Both the position numbers and the translations under genes were made by a program. Of a DNA stretch of 64,000 bases, positions 1-13,053 are shown piece by piece (positions within the stretch are counted from its first letter, which is position 1; every line of letters starts with the position of its first letter). The DNA comes from Phytoseiulus persimilis (Eukaryota > Arthropoda > Arachnida > Mesostigmata > Phytoseiidae). The stretch is taken from assembly GCA_037576195.1 (NCBI GenBank), contig CM075104.1, positions 20,786,211 to 20,850,210 of the forward strand. Reading direction: 5' to 3'. The notes beneath the pieces are model-generated. The model saw only the letters and a program-made list of their open reading frames with translations. It searched no databases and was not told where the DNA came from.

Positions 1-2910
1 ATCTAATCGGACTCCAGGATGTATTCCGTGGAATTATTCAGTTCTCTCAGGAAATGAGCTCAATCATCATCCCAGCCTCGAGAGAGCTGAGCAAAACACG
101 TTAGCCTGAGACCTGTAACGTAATGTATGCGTTTGGAGATTGGTCGACGTTTCGAGTCAGTGGCGCTTTTTCCGTCGATTTTCTCACTGTTCCTCAGCGG
201 TGTCGCTTTTGAGAGCGAACGTCGCAGCTCTGGTTCGAGACCAAATGGTCAATGCGATCCACACCACACAGATGTGCGCGAGAAGATTGTGACGCCTTCA
301 GGAGTGACTTCCAGAATCGAGTTTTCCTCTTATGGAGTGCTCGATAATGTCCGGGAAACACGCTGAGCGATGCACATAAATTCACAGACACGAAAGCGGA
401 GGAAACTTTGCGACCTGGAAACGAGGAGCGTTCAGTTTGGTGCTTACCCATCTCCTTCCTGAAGCTCGACAGCTTTCAGTTAAGGGAGATTCAATAGCGA
501 AAGTCTCTGGTGTCCCCAGGCACATCCAAGAGCAATCACAGTCCATATGTCCTGCAGACTCAGGTAAATACTTGGAAAAGCCTGACTCGGACCTGCCAGG
601 TGAACTCCAAGACCCTCTCGGTCGAATTGTGCTGTGAAGTTCATGGAGATAGGGCCGGTGTTCTGGACGTTCCCAGGAAAAAAGGAAAGAGCTCTCTCAT
701 GGAGATAGAATACGAACAAAGATCGTGAGACCTGATTATCCTGAACGATCGCCACCCAGATGGAAAGCTCTCAATTAGTTCCAACAAGCTGCGGAACAGA
801 AGATCTAGATTCAGAATCATTCCAGGAAAGGTTCAAACTCAAGAAGATGAGGCGAGAAAACGAGAAAAAGTCTTCTGAAGGGCTGGGACCCGTGGAAGGA
901 ATGACCACACATATATGGACGAAAGAACAGGAGACTGCCAAGAGATATCGAACGTTACGGGAACTACAGAACATCTCGAGGTTACATCTGAGTCCAAATC
1001 GTTCACGCGGAAGGCTGCTCAACGCAGCAGCCGAGAAATCACAGGCCAGGATACCAAAGCATCATGGCGGGTCGCCCCGAGTGCAGTGTACTGGTGGCCA
1101 TACTTAGGGACTGGCTAGCATACAGTCTCGAAGTAGGAAAGGAAACAGACTGCATGCTACGGTCACAGCGAACATGATCCCAAAACAGAGCGGACTGGGA
1201 CAAACGTTGCGATTTTCATTTCTAGGAGAAACGCGCACTTGTTGAGAGGACTGGAGCTAGAATTTCCAAGGGAGCACATTCTCAGATCGACGCCATTGCG
1301 AACTGCAGCTACGTGGCGGAGCGGTAGCCTCGATCCCGGCACTCGACCGTTCTGAGAAAAGTTCCCTTTTTTTCACAGACAAGCGTCGCAGTAGGATTGT
1401 GCTGACCGATCCGACTCCCAGTTCTCGCGCCACAGCTTAAGGAGAACCTTTCGTGGAACGCAAGGCGGATAACGATCAGATGTGCTCACGAAATACAAAA
1501 ACCAGAAGCCGTTGACGGGGCTCCTACAAAACGAGCGTTGGTTCTCCCTTGTCATTCGTTCTCGACAGGCTCAGTCGGGCTTCGATAGACGATCCCATAT
1601 TCAGAGTTTTCCCCAAATAGGTAGAGAAAAAATTGTCCAACGTTCGGCGAAGTTAGCTGTCTGTGGTCAGGACAGGAGACCTTGCCGGGCTACGTTAATG
1701 TATGGCTGTTGAGTGATTTTGGCGGAGGAAGTCACGCGGGAAGTTTTTGAGTTGCCTCGATACCAGCCTAATTTTTGATGAACATCTTCGCAGCGTGCCG
1801 GAAACCATCGCAACTCTGGTGATACGTTCTAAATTAGACTGGCGGAGAACGCACAGTTTAAACACTTCGAGACTCCTCTGGAAAGCTTGCAGAACTACCG
1901 GAAGTGGGTTCCTACGCTGTCTGGCACATCAGTACAGGCGAGCAGCTCTCGCTCTGGGCCGCTGAACAGGGAAACGGAGCAAAATCCAGATCTGTGTAAG
2001 GAAAGGTCTTGTTCATTCTACGGCGGGTCTTGATTGCTTCGTCAGGGATCTCTTTCGGATGGACAGTCGCATCTCGGATCGGCTTGACAACATCAACGAA
2101 TACCATTGAGACTGAATCACTCCCATTAGAGTCGACGCCCAGGGGATAGTGACGCATATCTTGATTAGGTCCCTATTCCCGATGTCACACAATCCTGCTG
2201 TTGGACGGTCGCCTCGTCCCTCGAGGCTCTCCGTTCATAACAACCGGAGATCAAGCCAGCATTCTACCCGGCCAACCGCGGCTCTGATTCCTTCCAACCA
2301 AACGTTCGTCGCAGGAGCAGAGCTCCCAGACATCCTTGGAGATTTCCGACTTGTGTGATCGAATTTATATGCTCGAACCGAAGTATTCGTGCCGATCGGG
2401 TGTGGGTCCGGTTCGGCGTCCTCGAAGGATCAGTCCTGAAGACATAACTCGAACGAGCGCATCGCCTCAAAGTACTTTCCGCCGCCGCGATAGACTCATA
2501 ATTTAGTTAATAATAGACCGGCAACGAGCTCAATAAGGAACAATTGTGCTTCCCAGGAGCCATTTCAACTCAGTGAGCCGGACTCTTAGTCACTGGAAAG
2601 GGTTGGGTGAGTAAGTTTGTGAGCCCACTGGACCGTGGCAGCAACTCTCGCGCCTCGTTCCGTCTGCGATTCTCAAGTTTTGGAAACTGTTGTCCGACGA
2701 GAACCCATCGATACGATTGGTTGCGACCGTATCTGGCGTGGGGAGAACGAACAGCTCCTACGAAACCGCAGTTTGACTGTAACAAGTGACCGAAATCGGA
2801 GGAGCCGAGAGCAGGAAATACCATGACAAGAGTATGTTTTTCGCGTCGCCCCGGTCAGCGGGCCTCCGAGAGGCTAGTTCAGCAGTCAGCCAGAGGGAGG
2901 AGTAGGAAGG
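1..2910. other. No assignable gene; scattered short open frames
   Basis: I recognise no gene here. Short frames overlap on both strands. The only one with a protein-like charged composition is the plus-strand ORF at 760-1107, listed separately. I found no convincing paired splice sites, tRNA-like T-arm or long repeat. Base texture resembles the 50-64 kb part more than the repeat-rich middle, so decayed mobile DNA is possible but not shown. Confidence 0.4.
760..1107 (+). CDS. Unverified ORF, 115 aa, charged
   Basis: This ATG-started frame encodes 115 residues. The first ~60 are rich in E, K and R (for example FQERFKLKKMRRENEKKSSE), which looks more like a helical charged protein than random translation. 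There is no signal peptide, membrane segment or Cys/His cluster. I do not recognise a family. Overlapping frames on both strands are also open, which weakens the case. It could be an exon, a fragment of a decayed element, or chance. Confidence 0.15.
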   Translation: MESSQLVPTSCGTEDLDSESFQERFKLKKMRRENEKKSSEGLGPVEGMTTHIWTKEQETAKRYRTLRELQNISRLHLSPNRSRGRLLNAAAEKSQARIPKHHGGSPRVQCTGGHT

Positions 2911-3219
2911 ATGGTGACAGTCGCTGCAATGTCAACCTACTTGCCAGAAGGTATGGTTCTGGTCCTCTTGTTCCGTTGGCTTTTTGCTGGCTCCATCTCG
3001 CTAACCCAGGGGGAGAGGTGGAACGAAAAAGTTGCACAGTTGGCTCGCAATGAAAACAGATGGATACACTGTTGGTTCTCGCTGCCAGGCCAAGAGGATC
3101 CCGACTTGGAGCGACTGGACCCTGACCGCAGAAAGAAACTCCGTCTCAAGAGGAACATCTATCTCAGTTTCCTCCGCGTCGCGATTTCCCGCGATCATAA
3201 CCGGATTCTAAAAAGTTAA
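2911..3219 (+). CDS. Unverified small ORF, 102 aa, with N-terminal hydrophobic segment
   Basis: The start ATG has A at -3 and G at +4, a good eukaryotic initiation context. Residues ~14-31 (GMVLVLLFRWLFAGSISL) form a hydrophobic stretch like a signal peptide or signal anchor. The remainder is hydrophilic, with a single Cys (IHCWF), an acidic patch (QEDPDLERLDPDRRKK) and a basic tail. Such a layout suits a small secreted or type II membrane protein. No family is recognised. A possible 5' splice site (AAG|GTATGG) lies near 2948, so this could also be a first exon. Overlapping minus-strand frames are Ser/Arg-rich and less protein-like. Confidence 0.27.
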   Translation: MVTVAAMSTYLPEGMVLVLLFRWLFAGSISLTQGERWNEKVAQLARNENRWIHCWFSLPGQEDPDLERLDPDRRKKLRLKRNIYLSFLRVAISRDHNRILKS

Positions 3220-4024
3220 AGAACTTCCGGACATCCACGGGAAGCGACAGCGGCCGCACAGGATATACATAGTTGTGATACTGACTAGCTCTTCATGGGC
3301 TTGTTTCGAGCCCTGCCTGAGGGGAATCACCGGCGCTCTCGGAGTCCAGAACTCTCCTTCAACGCATCTGGATCTCATCTATCCTAAAATCATTGCGGCG
3401 GTCCCCAGTTTTCATCGATCGGGCCCAGGGACTCGCCTACAACCTGACATATGGACTACTACTCCAGCTGGCCGTGCATCGGCAGCAATGTCTCGGGAAC
3501 AGTCGTGCCGTCTGGACTCCCACCTCACGACTGGACGGTCCCACGGTGGTCAGGGAGGAGCGAGGGTTTTGACAAAGGACGGACCGTACCACGGAGGAGA
3601 AGCCTCGATGCGTCGGCGGACAACCGGCTCACAAACCGGAAATAACGCAGCGGATACCAGTGAATCCATCCCAACTTCTTCAAGTGTGGAACGGAGGAAG
3701 GGAGCATTCCGTATGTGGCGTTGGAGTGTACGCAACATCGACTCCACTGGGAGGAACAATTAGGGAAACCGGAGCTGCAGGGAGGCCCTGGATAGCAACC
3801 TGAGTATATTTCATCCGGCGTTCGGCGAGTATCGATCGCTGTCTGTCCACTGCTGAGCTGGGACCAGTTCTGCTGGATATACCGCATTTTCCTCGCTCCT
3901 CGCCAGAAGCGTGAGCTGTTTCTCAGGGGCACGAAGTGTCTGCGCATCATGCTCCCGATGGGTTCGTCGATTCGAATTCCAGAAGAGCACGCGACTCCGT
4001 CCGTGCAGCGACACGCAGCGTGCG

Positions 4025-4049
4025 CGACCGACCGACCGACTGAACGAAC
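4025..4049. repeat. Period-4 tract, CGAC-type
   Basis: The run repeats CGAC and drifts into TGAA/CGAA units. It is one of a family of degenerate tetranucleotide tracts spread through the first 50 kb. Confidence 0.8.
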
Positions 4050-4980
4050 CTCCCCAGCTTCGTTCCGTTTCTACCCGCTACTACTCCCCGTTCGTTCCTC
4101 CATCGTTCGCGGTGACTCGGGCACCCGAAAGGTCTGCCAATCGGTGGCCTCCGATACGAGACATATATATGTCCTTCATGTCATTCCGCAGGAGCTTCAC
4201 AGATCAACAATGCCTTGATCATGACTATATATCAGACCTCTGTTTCCAGGGGCCGGGTCCCCACCCCCGCGGGTGTCGCGATTCTTCCGGTTGTTCCGTT
4301 GCGTCCGAGAGCTTCCCGGCTTCGCTCCGGAATCCATCCTGCTGGACCCCGGAGCTACCACATCAAGTTATAGGAAAGTCATCACGGCTGCTCAAAGATG
4401 CATGCGCGCAGTACATTGAGTCTGAGAGGACCCAAACGGATGAAACGCTGAATAATTCAGCTAGTGCCCTGTTACGAACCCGACGCTCGAGCTGACGTGA
4501 ACCGACACCGACAGTATGAAAAAGAACGACTGAAGCTGTAAGTTTCCCGAATCGAATCACCCGCTGGCTCGCGAGACAGGTTGAGAGCCAGCGGAGGATC
4601 TCGGCAAGGCGCAGAGATGAGTTCCTCGCGTAGTTCACCAACTCCACCATCTGATTCCATAAGAACGAAATGTGACCCCGTCCAAGGGTCTCCGGTCTAT
4701 AACCGTCGACCTGTGTTCCGGATGATCCAGGGAATGGGGTGAGGTAGAGCGTCGATGACGGTCGTGTATCGAAGTATTACCAAACTCTTATAAAACACGA
4801 AGCTTTCCACCGGCGGAGAGCACCCATTAGTCGCGGCCTGCCGAACTCCAAATGGCTCCACGTCTTGTATAACCAAGCGCCTGGCTGGCTGGGAACCGTC
4901 GTGGCAGCGGTGGTGTAACTCTCATTAGTGTGGCCCGACCGACCGGCTCGCGCCAGAGCCTCAAGCCCGGGCGAGCGGAC

Positions 4981-5017
4981 AGTCGGCCTGCCGGCCGGCG
5001 GGCGAGCGGGCGGGCCA
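4981..5017. repeat. GC-rich period-4 tract, CCGG/CGGG-type
   Basis: Interrupted tetranucleotide units (GGCC, TGCC, GGCG, GGCG, AGCG, GGCG) form an almost pure GC stretch. A shorter GACC run lies about 50 bases upstream. Confidence 0.7.
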
Positions 5018-6129
5018 ACGAACACAACTAAGTTTTGTGGTTGTTCACTGGAGTAATATTCAATCACACATGAAGACGCGCACACACCCACCGCATCCAC
5101 AGACGTATCGTAATCAGCGGGTCTTCGGGGCTCGTCAGACTTTATATGTATTTGATTACGCACCTCACACAGCGAATACGCTCCAACCGCGGCGGGATGG
5201 ACGCGTGCAGCGAACCACGAAGCGGTTTCGATGGATAAATGTTGGATACCCGCCTCGGAGTCGAGTGATTGGGAGTGTCATGAATATCGAGGAAAATGGC
5301 GTTCGTGATTCCCCTGTAGCGTCGCTCGACTCCCGCGCCGAGGAAGTTCTGGGAGCCGCCCCGGAACTCCGTGGGAAACTGCAACGGTGTCTTCCCCTCG
5401 CCTGGTTCATCGCTTCCGATCGGTCAGAACTCCACGATGAGGACGCACGCCACAGGCAGAGAGGAAAATATCGCCACGAAGCCTGGAAGCAGCGCCCGTT
5501 GAGGATTCCCAAAGTTCAAACATTCCGAGATTTTTCCTTCACTCAACGTCATCGCTCCCGCTTTCAGGGGACTTATCCGCTACCGGTGCGGCGTTTCCGG
5601 GTCTCGATCGATATTGTACTTCTGTCGTCTCCTGGAGCGCAGCGCTTCCGCCCAGAGCTCTCGAGAATCCTAGGAACGGTTAATTCCTCTCTCTTGTGCT
5701 TTTCTGATGAGCCGACAAAGTCAGCCTCCGCGCCGCGGAGCCCGAAACTGTTTATACACTGAGATCAAGCGGAGTGTGCGACTATCATTGACTCCCGTCG
5801 AGCGGAACTTTCTTCAGAGAGAACTCTCGGGAAATTCAAGAGTTCTTCAATCAGCTGCTCTCGCCAAGAATGTTGGACTCGGCGTCGTCGGATAAGACTC
5901 AAACCCGGGTTCCGCCCGAGGTGAATTACAGAATTGGCACATGGATCCAACGCGACGGGTCGGGCGAACGAGGTGGAGCGAAGGAGAAAGGCTTTCGGAC
6001 AAACGTCGTATTTACACGGTTGATGGTTTCACGTTCGATGAAGCTCGTCAAACAATCGTTGTTGGTTCTCGTGATAAAAACGGCTGCAACCGACGGATCG
6101 GTCGACAGCTGAGAGAGACAAGCTCTCGT

Positions 6130-6160
6130 AGATTATCTCCACTATTAGATTAGATAATCT
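6130..6160. repeat. AT-rich inverted repeat, 9-bp arms
   Basis: AGATTATCT at 6130-6138 is followed by its exact reverse complement AGATAATCT at 6152-6160, with 13 bases between. It could form a small hairpin. No gene end is placed next to it, so no function is assigned. Confidence 0.5.
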
Positions 6161-7490
6161 CAATGTTTTTGGGGCGTTGCTAATCGAATCGTCGTCCGGC
6201 TGGTATGATCGGAAAGCCTTCGCCCGAGCCGAGAGGGAACGCCCAATTATGGCTTTCCCGCGCGAGCTGTGGCCTTCTCGCCATTTTGCGCTCATCTGCG
6301 AGAAGAATAGGAGAAATTACGCAATCAGGGCAATGATTTCGTTATTGTACATAGTTTTGATCGTTCCGTGATTAATATAGACCTTGTGTTCCATGGAAAT
6401 CATCGATTGCTGGACGGCTAATGCAATAGCGAGCGGAACAGACCACAGACGTCAGACCGCACCCGGGGCCTGGCACCGGTTGGTGGGTCGTCAACTTGGG
6501 TTGGGTCGGGCTCATTATCTCACACTTCTCCCCACCGTTCTCTCTGATTCGTCGAGCCGGGCTCCTGACGCGGCGGGCTGTTAAGCGTATTTGCTTGTTG
6601 AGCGTTTGTCTCCGTCGAGTTCATTTTCTATTTCGGTTGCACAAATGCTTCCTTCCGGAGGAAATGGCCTCCGTCGGTTGTGGGGAGGCAATCTGCCAAG
6701 CCGGAGCCTTCGACCGACCCTCCGAGCTCGCCGGCTAGCGACAAACCTACCCGTTACCCAGTGCGGCCCCAAATTCAATTGTGGTTGAATTGTGTTCCGC
6801 GACCATCCACCTCCGCTCGCAGTTGGGCCGCTTCCGATTCCCTCCTTCGCAGGTTCGCGCAGGGTCGACTTTTCGAGTCACGCGTAACCGGAACGGGGTC
6901 ATCCGAGCTTTGAACCGATGCTTCTTGGAGCGCTCCATCGGACGTCACAAAGTTACCGATGGGATTAATTAGCTCAGGACACTTGAGACGCTTCCCGGCC
7001 TCCCGACGGAAGCTGACGGTTTTGACGCTGATCTCGATGCTGAGGTCCTTGGAATGAGAGCTCGCAGCGAGAATGAGGAAGGAAGAAGGACAAAAACATT
7101 TTCTCGCTCCAGGAAGGAATTCTAAGGAAGAGAAGCGATTCAAACATAGGACTCGGGTGTGGGGAGGGCTTGCGATCTACGTGAGAAGAGCATTCGGCGA
7201 TGACGGTTGTGCCCCTCCGGCGCAGCGGGTCTCCGGGAATGACGTTCAAAGGGCTGTTTGAAATTCGGTGTAACTGCTTGGTCAAGAGCGTCAGGCCCCA
7301 ATTTCTCTGGCCCCATCAGGTGCACCTCGCGACCTGCTTTTTGCGAGCCCTTCCTGCCGAGCGGTCGCCTGAATTTAGGACCGCGAGCCTGAAAACCAAA
7401 CGGCGCACTCGCTCATCTACGGGGGGAATGTACGGGAAACGATGCCCTCTCAACTAACAAACCCTCACCGACCTTTTACCTTCATCATAG

Positions 7491-7785
7491 CAAACTCCAC
7501 GCACCGCTGGTCTTTCGTTGTCGAATTCCTCAAAAAGCCACTGGGTACACTCACCGTGAGAACTTCCCAAGCATGAACTCCGTCGCCGAGCTTTCCGAGG
7601 AGCTCGATGGACCTTGCTCGGAGCTGGTGTCGCATGTCAAATGGAACTGCTCCAACAAGAAATCCGCTGCTCTTGCCTCAAATATTCAATCTGACTCGTG
7701 TGGGTCCTTGCTCAAAACATACTTCGACACCGGCTGTGCATGCACGGAGATCGTTGTGAGGAAGTCAACGAAGCAAAAATTCTGA
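7491..7785 (+). CDS. Probable last exon of a secreted Cys-rich protein (cystine-knot cytokine-like?)
   Basis: A strong 3' splice site precedes this frame: CTAAC at 7454-7458 as branch point, a pyrimidine-rich stretch, then CATAG ending at 7490. The exon is open for 97 codons to the TGA at 7783-7785, entered after two bases of a codon. The first ATG at 7573 would give only 70 residues. The peptide contains eight Cys, in FRCRIPQ, GPCSEL, KWNCSNKK, SDSCGSLL and TGCACTEIVV. A C-terminal GCxC after a Cys-x8-10 segment is typical of the ends of Spätzle/Trunk and IL-17-type cystine-knot ligands, which are extracellular and disulfide-linked. That resemblance is by eye only. Upstream exons, with any signal peptide, were not located. 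Confidence 0.45.
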
Positions 7786-10700
7786 GCCGTCGACTGCCTA
7801 GTGGTTGTTGCCCTCGTCGACTCTCTTCTCCTCTTCCCTGGGGCACTCGCGCTTTCTCTCCGTCGTCTTCATTCTCATCGCGATTCGTTCCTTTCCCAGG
7901 CCTCGAATCAAATGAAGCGTTAATTCGGGATTTTTAGTTTTTCCTCCCCTGCTCCACTCGACTCGTCTTGCACGAAACGTCTTACTCAAGAACTCGCATA
8001 GCCCCGACGTTCGGGGAGTCCGACTTCAGGATTCTTGATATTTCTCCGTATTTTTCCCCTGTAAATGAGACCCCGTAAGCTTGATCACTTCTCGGGCCAC
8101 GATCCGAGTTTGAGAAGAGTCATGGCGATGATTCGAACTGTTACACGATCATCATCGTGATCATGGACCCATCGCGATCGCGCTCGAGATCCTCATCATT
8201 CAGCAGGATTCATCATGAAACATCATCATCCTAAATGTAATTATAAATCACGATTGACGTCGTTCGTCGTTAACAAGGTGTGCGTGATCGCTGCATCGCA
8301 CGCATAGAGAGCGATAACGCCGTAAGCTCGATCCCCGCATCAGTGTTGGCTCTTTTTGGGATATTTTTTGCTAGCATCGTGGGATAATTAGCACTCGTTC
8401 GATTTGAATTCAGCAGAAGCATCCTCCCAACGCGATGGCTATCTGGGAAGAACGGACCGAACTAACGGATTATCCGAAGGTCATTTTGGTGTATAAGAGT
8501 TCTTTGGACGTGCATGGAATGTCTAGCTCAAGAGAACATCACAACATGACCGTCTGGATCTGAGCCGCCAAACATCGTGCAGATGTCCCACACGTTCTCG
8601 ATTGGCGATCAGATTCTGCAGTCAAGGAATGAGTTTAATGGCTCGCTCGGTCCTCAGAAAGGAAGGGCTTGTCTGATGCGGATTCGCAGACTTCCGTCTT
8701 ATCTGAACCAATTCAAACGAAGTGGGTTCGATGGACTTCCACGCGAATCGGAGCCAATACATAGACTTAGCGGTACTCATCCATGCACACGAACTGTGGC
8801 GGGATCAATTTCCCCCTCCTCCACATCGCTTCCGCTGGCCCGGACATGTTCCCAGGTGAGGTCATCGATGTTTTCCTGAGCGACGAAAGCGGCTATCCAC
8901 TGCGCCCCCGCCCTCCTGCCGAGTTGCTGAGTAGATGCTACCACGACGCTTTTCCAGCCCTGCCGTCTAGTACTTGGTTGTGTTTCGTGTCGTCTGCTCA
9001 TGCGCGTGTTCATAAATCAGCTGAAGTTCTCGAGCCATAAATATTTGAGCCCCAATTAGCGTGCTCCGTCCTCCCGCACCGTATATTGCTCTCCACGGGC
9101 GGGTAATTGCTGCTTATTATAGTCGTCGGTCGCAAAGACAGCGAGGCAAGACATCCAGTCGGTTAGACAGTCTAGTGAGCGCCGCCGCGGGAGGCCGCAA
9201 CCCTTGGCTTAGAGTTTACACGAGCAGGGAGGACTGATCGATGTCCAAGTTTTCTTATAACGCCTCATCGTTCGCCTCTGGTCGCATCGCTCGACCGAGC
9301 GCGTGTGCGTCGAAGAGGATCGGAGCTGCCACCCGCGCTCTGCCCAATAAATTGGTCTATCGATAGGGACAGTGAATGAAATAATGGAGTTGTGTGGCCG
9401 TATTTCCGTGGAAAGGGGGACACGAAGGGGGGCGCATTAACCTCAACCAGTGACCTTGTCTGCTTTCACTAAGCAAGACCAATAAAACCGTCCCTCAGCA
9501 CTCATGGCGGTGTCAGAGTTCGGAGAACTCCATTATCTGTAGTGCACTAATTAGATGCTGTTCATCGTGGTGGAAAACTTGATGTACTCGAAGTTCTGCT
9601 CGATACAAGGCGATCCAGACGGGAGACGAGATGGCAGGCTAGTGGTGGTCTGCTGATCGATGGGGATCGGTTGGCGTGCTCACTGTTCCGAGAGTGTGGA
9701 TGCGATATACGCGAGCGGAACAGACTAGTATATAGATTCTCAATTTGTTCCTCACAAATATGTATCGACTATAACATGCCTTGTTGCATAACGTATCTTG
9801 TCTCATGGTTAATTGAATAGTTGTCACCAACTGATCGTTTCGACCGAACTCCCGATCGCAACTCCGACGGAGACTGGTTTGGCCAGGCAAAACACTCGAA
9901 ATGATCAGCCAATGCAGTCGAACCCGCTCAGAGTATACTAATCTCTGGAAGGAGCTCGAAAATCGGAAATGAACTTCACGATAACCAATTTCCGTTACGT
10001 TGGGGCTGCGTTAAGGAGCTCTGCTCTCAGATTTCAGCGTTTGATCGTACTCTTCGCTTTCCTGAACTGCTCCTCGCGGATTTTTCTTTTCCATCCCCTG
10101 TGGCTTAGCGATGTTGCAGGTACGGCGTCTGATGAATGATATCGGGGATAAACACAACTCGGATGCGAGAGAATGTTCTAGATCTGAGTTGCTGCATCGG
10201 GCGAGGCTTTGAACAAGTGAATCTAAGTGAGCCATGTGGGAGGAAATGTGAAATCTGAATCCGTCCAGAACTCAGGATAGCTTCAGTTTCGTTCCAGCCA
10301 CTCACCGTAACCAGGCGGAGTTTGAAAAATATCGTCATTCCCTGCGGACTTGGGAGGAAAAAGAGCGCAATCCGGAGGATACGAAATAGGACCACGCTGA
10401 CGAGCAGGCGGAGTGAAAGGAAGGGATAGTTTTTTCAGGAAGGGAGTATTTGCGGAGGGCGGCAGCCCGCCCGCGGATTGGTTGGAGGATTTTTTCTGAG
10501 ATGGACGAGATTCATGGCAAACATCACCTCCACCGTCAAGGATTTAATAACAACGGAACGAGTATGAACAGCCAGCCGCGTTGACGGCGGCGTGAGTTGA
10601 GGTTGGCTCGGAGCCCTCCGCTGTTTTGGTGCCATCGCCTCCAGTGTAGCGATGGTGCGCCTGCTGCCGCCGCTCAGATCACAGAAGTATGAGGGGGAAG

Positions 10701-13053
10701 AGCACCGAATCCGACGGAGAGAAGCTTCGTCTCCGTCTCTCGATTTACTTTCTCCAATCTCAGCCAGCGCGCCTCATTCCTTATCATCTCCTTGGTCCTC
10801 TTCTCTTGTGTACACAGCGCATGATTGCATTTGCGGCCCACTCTGCTCACATCCAAATATGAGAAGCGCTCCCTGAACAATATTGAGCCAGAAACTTGGG
10901 GAGAAAAGAGCAATCGAGGAATACAGCAGGGGACTCAGATTGGATGGGAAAAAGAAGACACCGAACGGCTAACAGGGCTGTCACAGAAACTACTTTCCGT
11001 CGAGGATACCATCTTGGAGTCAACTGTTGTCAATACCTCATGCGGAAAACAGCTCCATCCTGATCGAAGACCTTCCGTGGAGAAGGAACTCCCTACGAAT
11101 CGATTCCGGACTTCGTTTCTGTCACGCTGATTTTTTCGCAGATGGAAACAACCGATGATGAAGACGTGAGAGGGGCAGCGACCTTTGCCATCAGAACATA
11201 GATGCATCGCATTCACGGAATCGAGGAGCTCGGTCCGGAGAGTGCTCCGCTGACAACTCCAGTCGTGAGCGGGGTCAGATTCTGGCTGAGTTGTCCTGTG
11301 GACTCTTGTTCAGCAATGAGTGCGAGCTCCGCTGGGAGCCGCAGCCTTCAGTTCCTGCCTCCCGCCGACAACGCGAAGCAGCCATCGCAAGAGTGCTCCT
11401 GAAAGCCTGTCTGGCCGCTTTTACGGCAGGCTATGACGACCTGTGGGCGTAGTAAAATAAAATAATCGGAGCAGAACCGTATAAATGTAGTGAGCCCAAT
11501 CTGCTGTCCAATCTGCTCTGATAAACTGGGTATACTTTTGATGAGCTTCTCTTGTCTAACAAAGTGCATTTAATCACGTCGCGAGGTGTAGCTGATTCAT
11601 TCGTAACTCGCGCCCGCACGATTCCTTTAGGAAGGAGTGTCTTTGGAATACTTGAGTCGGGCCGGATCGTACCTGTCTGAGTTGGATCTCTTCTTTTTTC
11701 GATGTGCATCATACATGTAGACGAATCATGGCGACGAGATACGGGAACGACTTTGGAGCTATTTCGGAATGAACGCTGAATCGGAGTCCCCGCGGTAGAT
11801 ACCGGGATTTCGAAGTTCCCCACGCATGAGGGACTCGCGCCACGGAGTGCGTCGCGAGAAGCTTTCGTTGAATAGCCTTGTCTCAATGATCGAGATGGGA
11901 AGTTGGGAGACGTTGCTGGGATCCCTCGGAGTACGATCGTCAAACATATCACGGAACCCGCGTATCTATAAAAACGCTGGATCTTGGATCGGCTGCCGAA
12001 GCACAACTCTCCTACCACACGAACAAGACACCTCGAGAGGTTGAGACGCTCTTTTCAAAACTTAGGCAAGAATTTCAAGTCATATACCATTTCGCCAGCC
12101 GTCGAGCGTCTCGGTATTGAGGCAGTCGGTGACACCGGTCGCAGAGCCGAACAACTCACATCGACTCAAAGAGGTCATGAACGCTGGAGTGGAATAGGGC
12201 AACCACCATCAATACACATAGTCACCAACGGCGCCCTGATGGAAAATCAATGGTGATCCATTCGCCACCCTTCGAGTCGAGTTGGCAAAGCCATTTGAGT
12301 CGGAGCAACATGTTACACAGCTACTCGCCATCCTAATGAGCCATCGAAAACATTCGGCGAACTCTCTTTGCAGGTGTCGAGCGACATCACAAACACGTCG
12401 CTCGGTTTTGGGGTTTTCTCCCGACTCAGGACGCGCTCGAGCTCAGTTCCGGAGCAAACACAAGTTGGAGCAGTGTGTGTTCTTCGTTCTCGTTCGTAAC
12501 GAGAACGTTCCGTGAGAGTTCGTACTTGAACACGTTGTACTCAGCCGATTTCGAGCAGAGTTCGCCTGTGCTGTCGCATTCATATTGATCCGATGAGGGA
12601 GTAGCATGGGAACACTTTCACTGTGACGTTATAAACATCTCCGAACGTCGAGGAGGGAGAAGGCTCCTCTGTGTGGCGGCTTTTATTCCGGGACACGATT
12701 CACCATGTGGGAATGCTCGCGAACGCCGTCCTGATTGACGAATCTGATTCTCTGATTGAATCCCCGTCGGCAGTGTACAGAAGGAAAAGTGAATTCGTGG
12801 TCGTTATCATTCGAGGCTTTGAAAACCAACAACGCCTGCGTTCAGCGAACCCGACACAAGCCCGCGAAAATAACAACCAAGCCCCGGAGACGTAAACACG
12901 TCAAATGGGCTTTGAAGAGATTTGAAGACGATCGATCAATACAAGTCGTCAACACAGAAGAGCTTGAATTGAAAATTCTGATTCGCTTCGGAATCTTCCC
13001 CGAGGACAGCTGCATCACTGCATCGAGAGTTTTCTCCTCCATCGAAGAAATCG
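7786..13053. other. No assignable gene; ATC-rich patch near 8.1-8.2 kb
   Basis: Nothing is recognised. Around 8144-8232 the DNA is rich in ATC/GAT with small palindromes: CACGAT...ATCGTG at 8144-8159 and CGCGATCGCG at 8173-8182. A minus-strand frame near 8.8-9.0 kb (acidic, ending in VRVHG) and a plus frame at 10825-11130 look mildly protein-like but have no motif or splice support. No clear poly(A) signal for the gene ending at 7785 was found close to its stop. Confidence 0.35.

Larger units (their letters stand above)
3220..7490. other. No assignable gene
   Basis: Many frames are open here because the sequence is GC-rich, including a 241-codon plus frame at 5037-5762, but none shows a domain, signal peptide or supported splice pair. 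The stretch holds two period-4 tracts (4025-4049 and 4981-5017) and an AT-rich inverted repeat at 6130-6160. Upstream exons of the gene that ends at 7785 may lie here, but I could not define them. Confidence 0.4.

Noticed and set aside
5037-5762. 241-codon plus-strand ORF
   Set aside because: It lacks any motif or splice support, overlaps equally open minus frames, and has the low-quality Arg/Ser/Pro composition of a chance frame.
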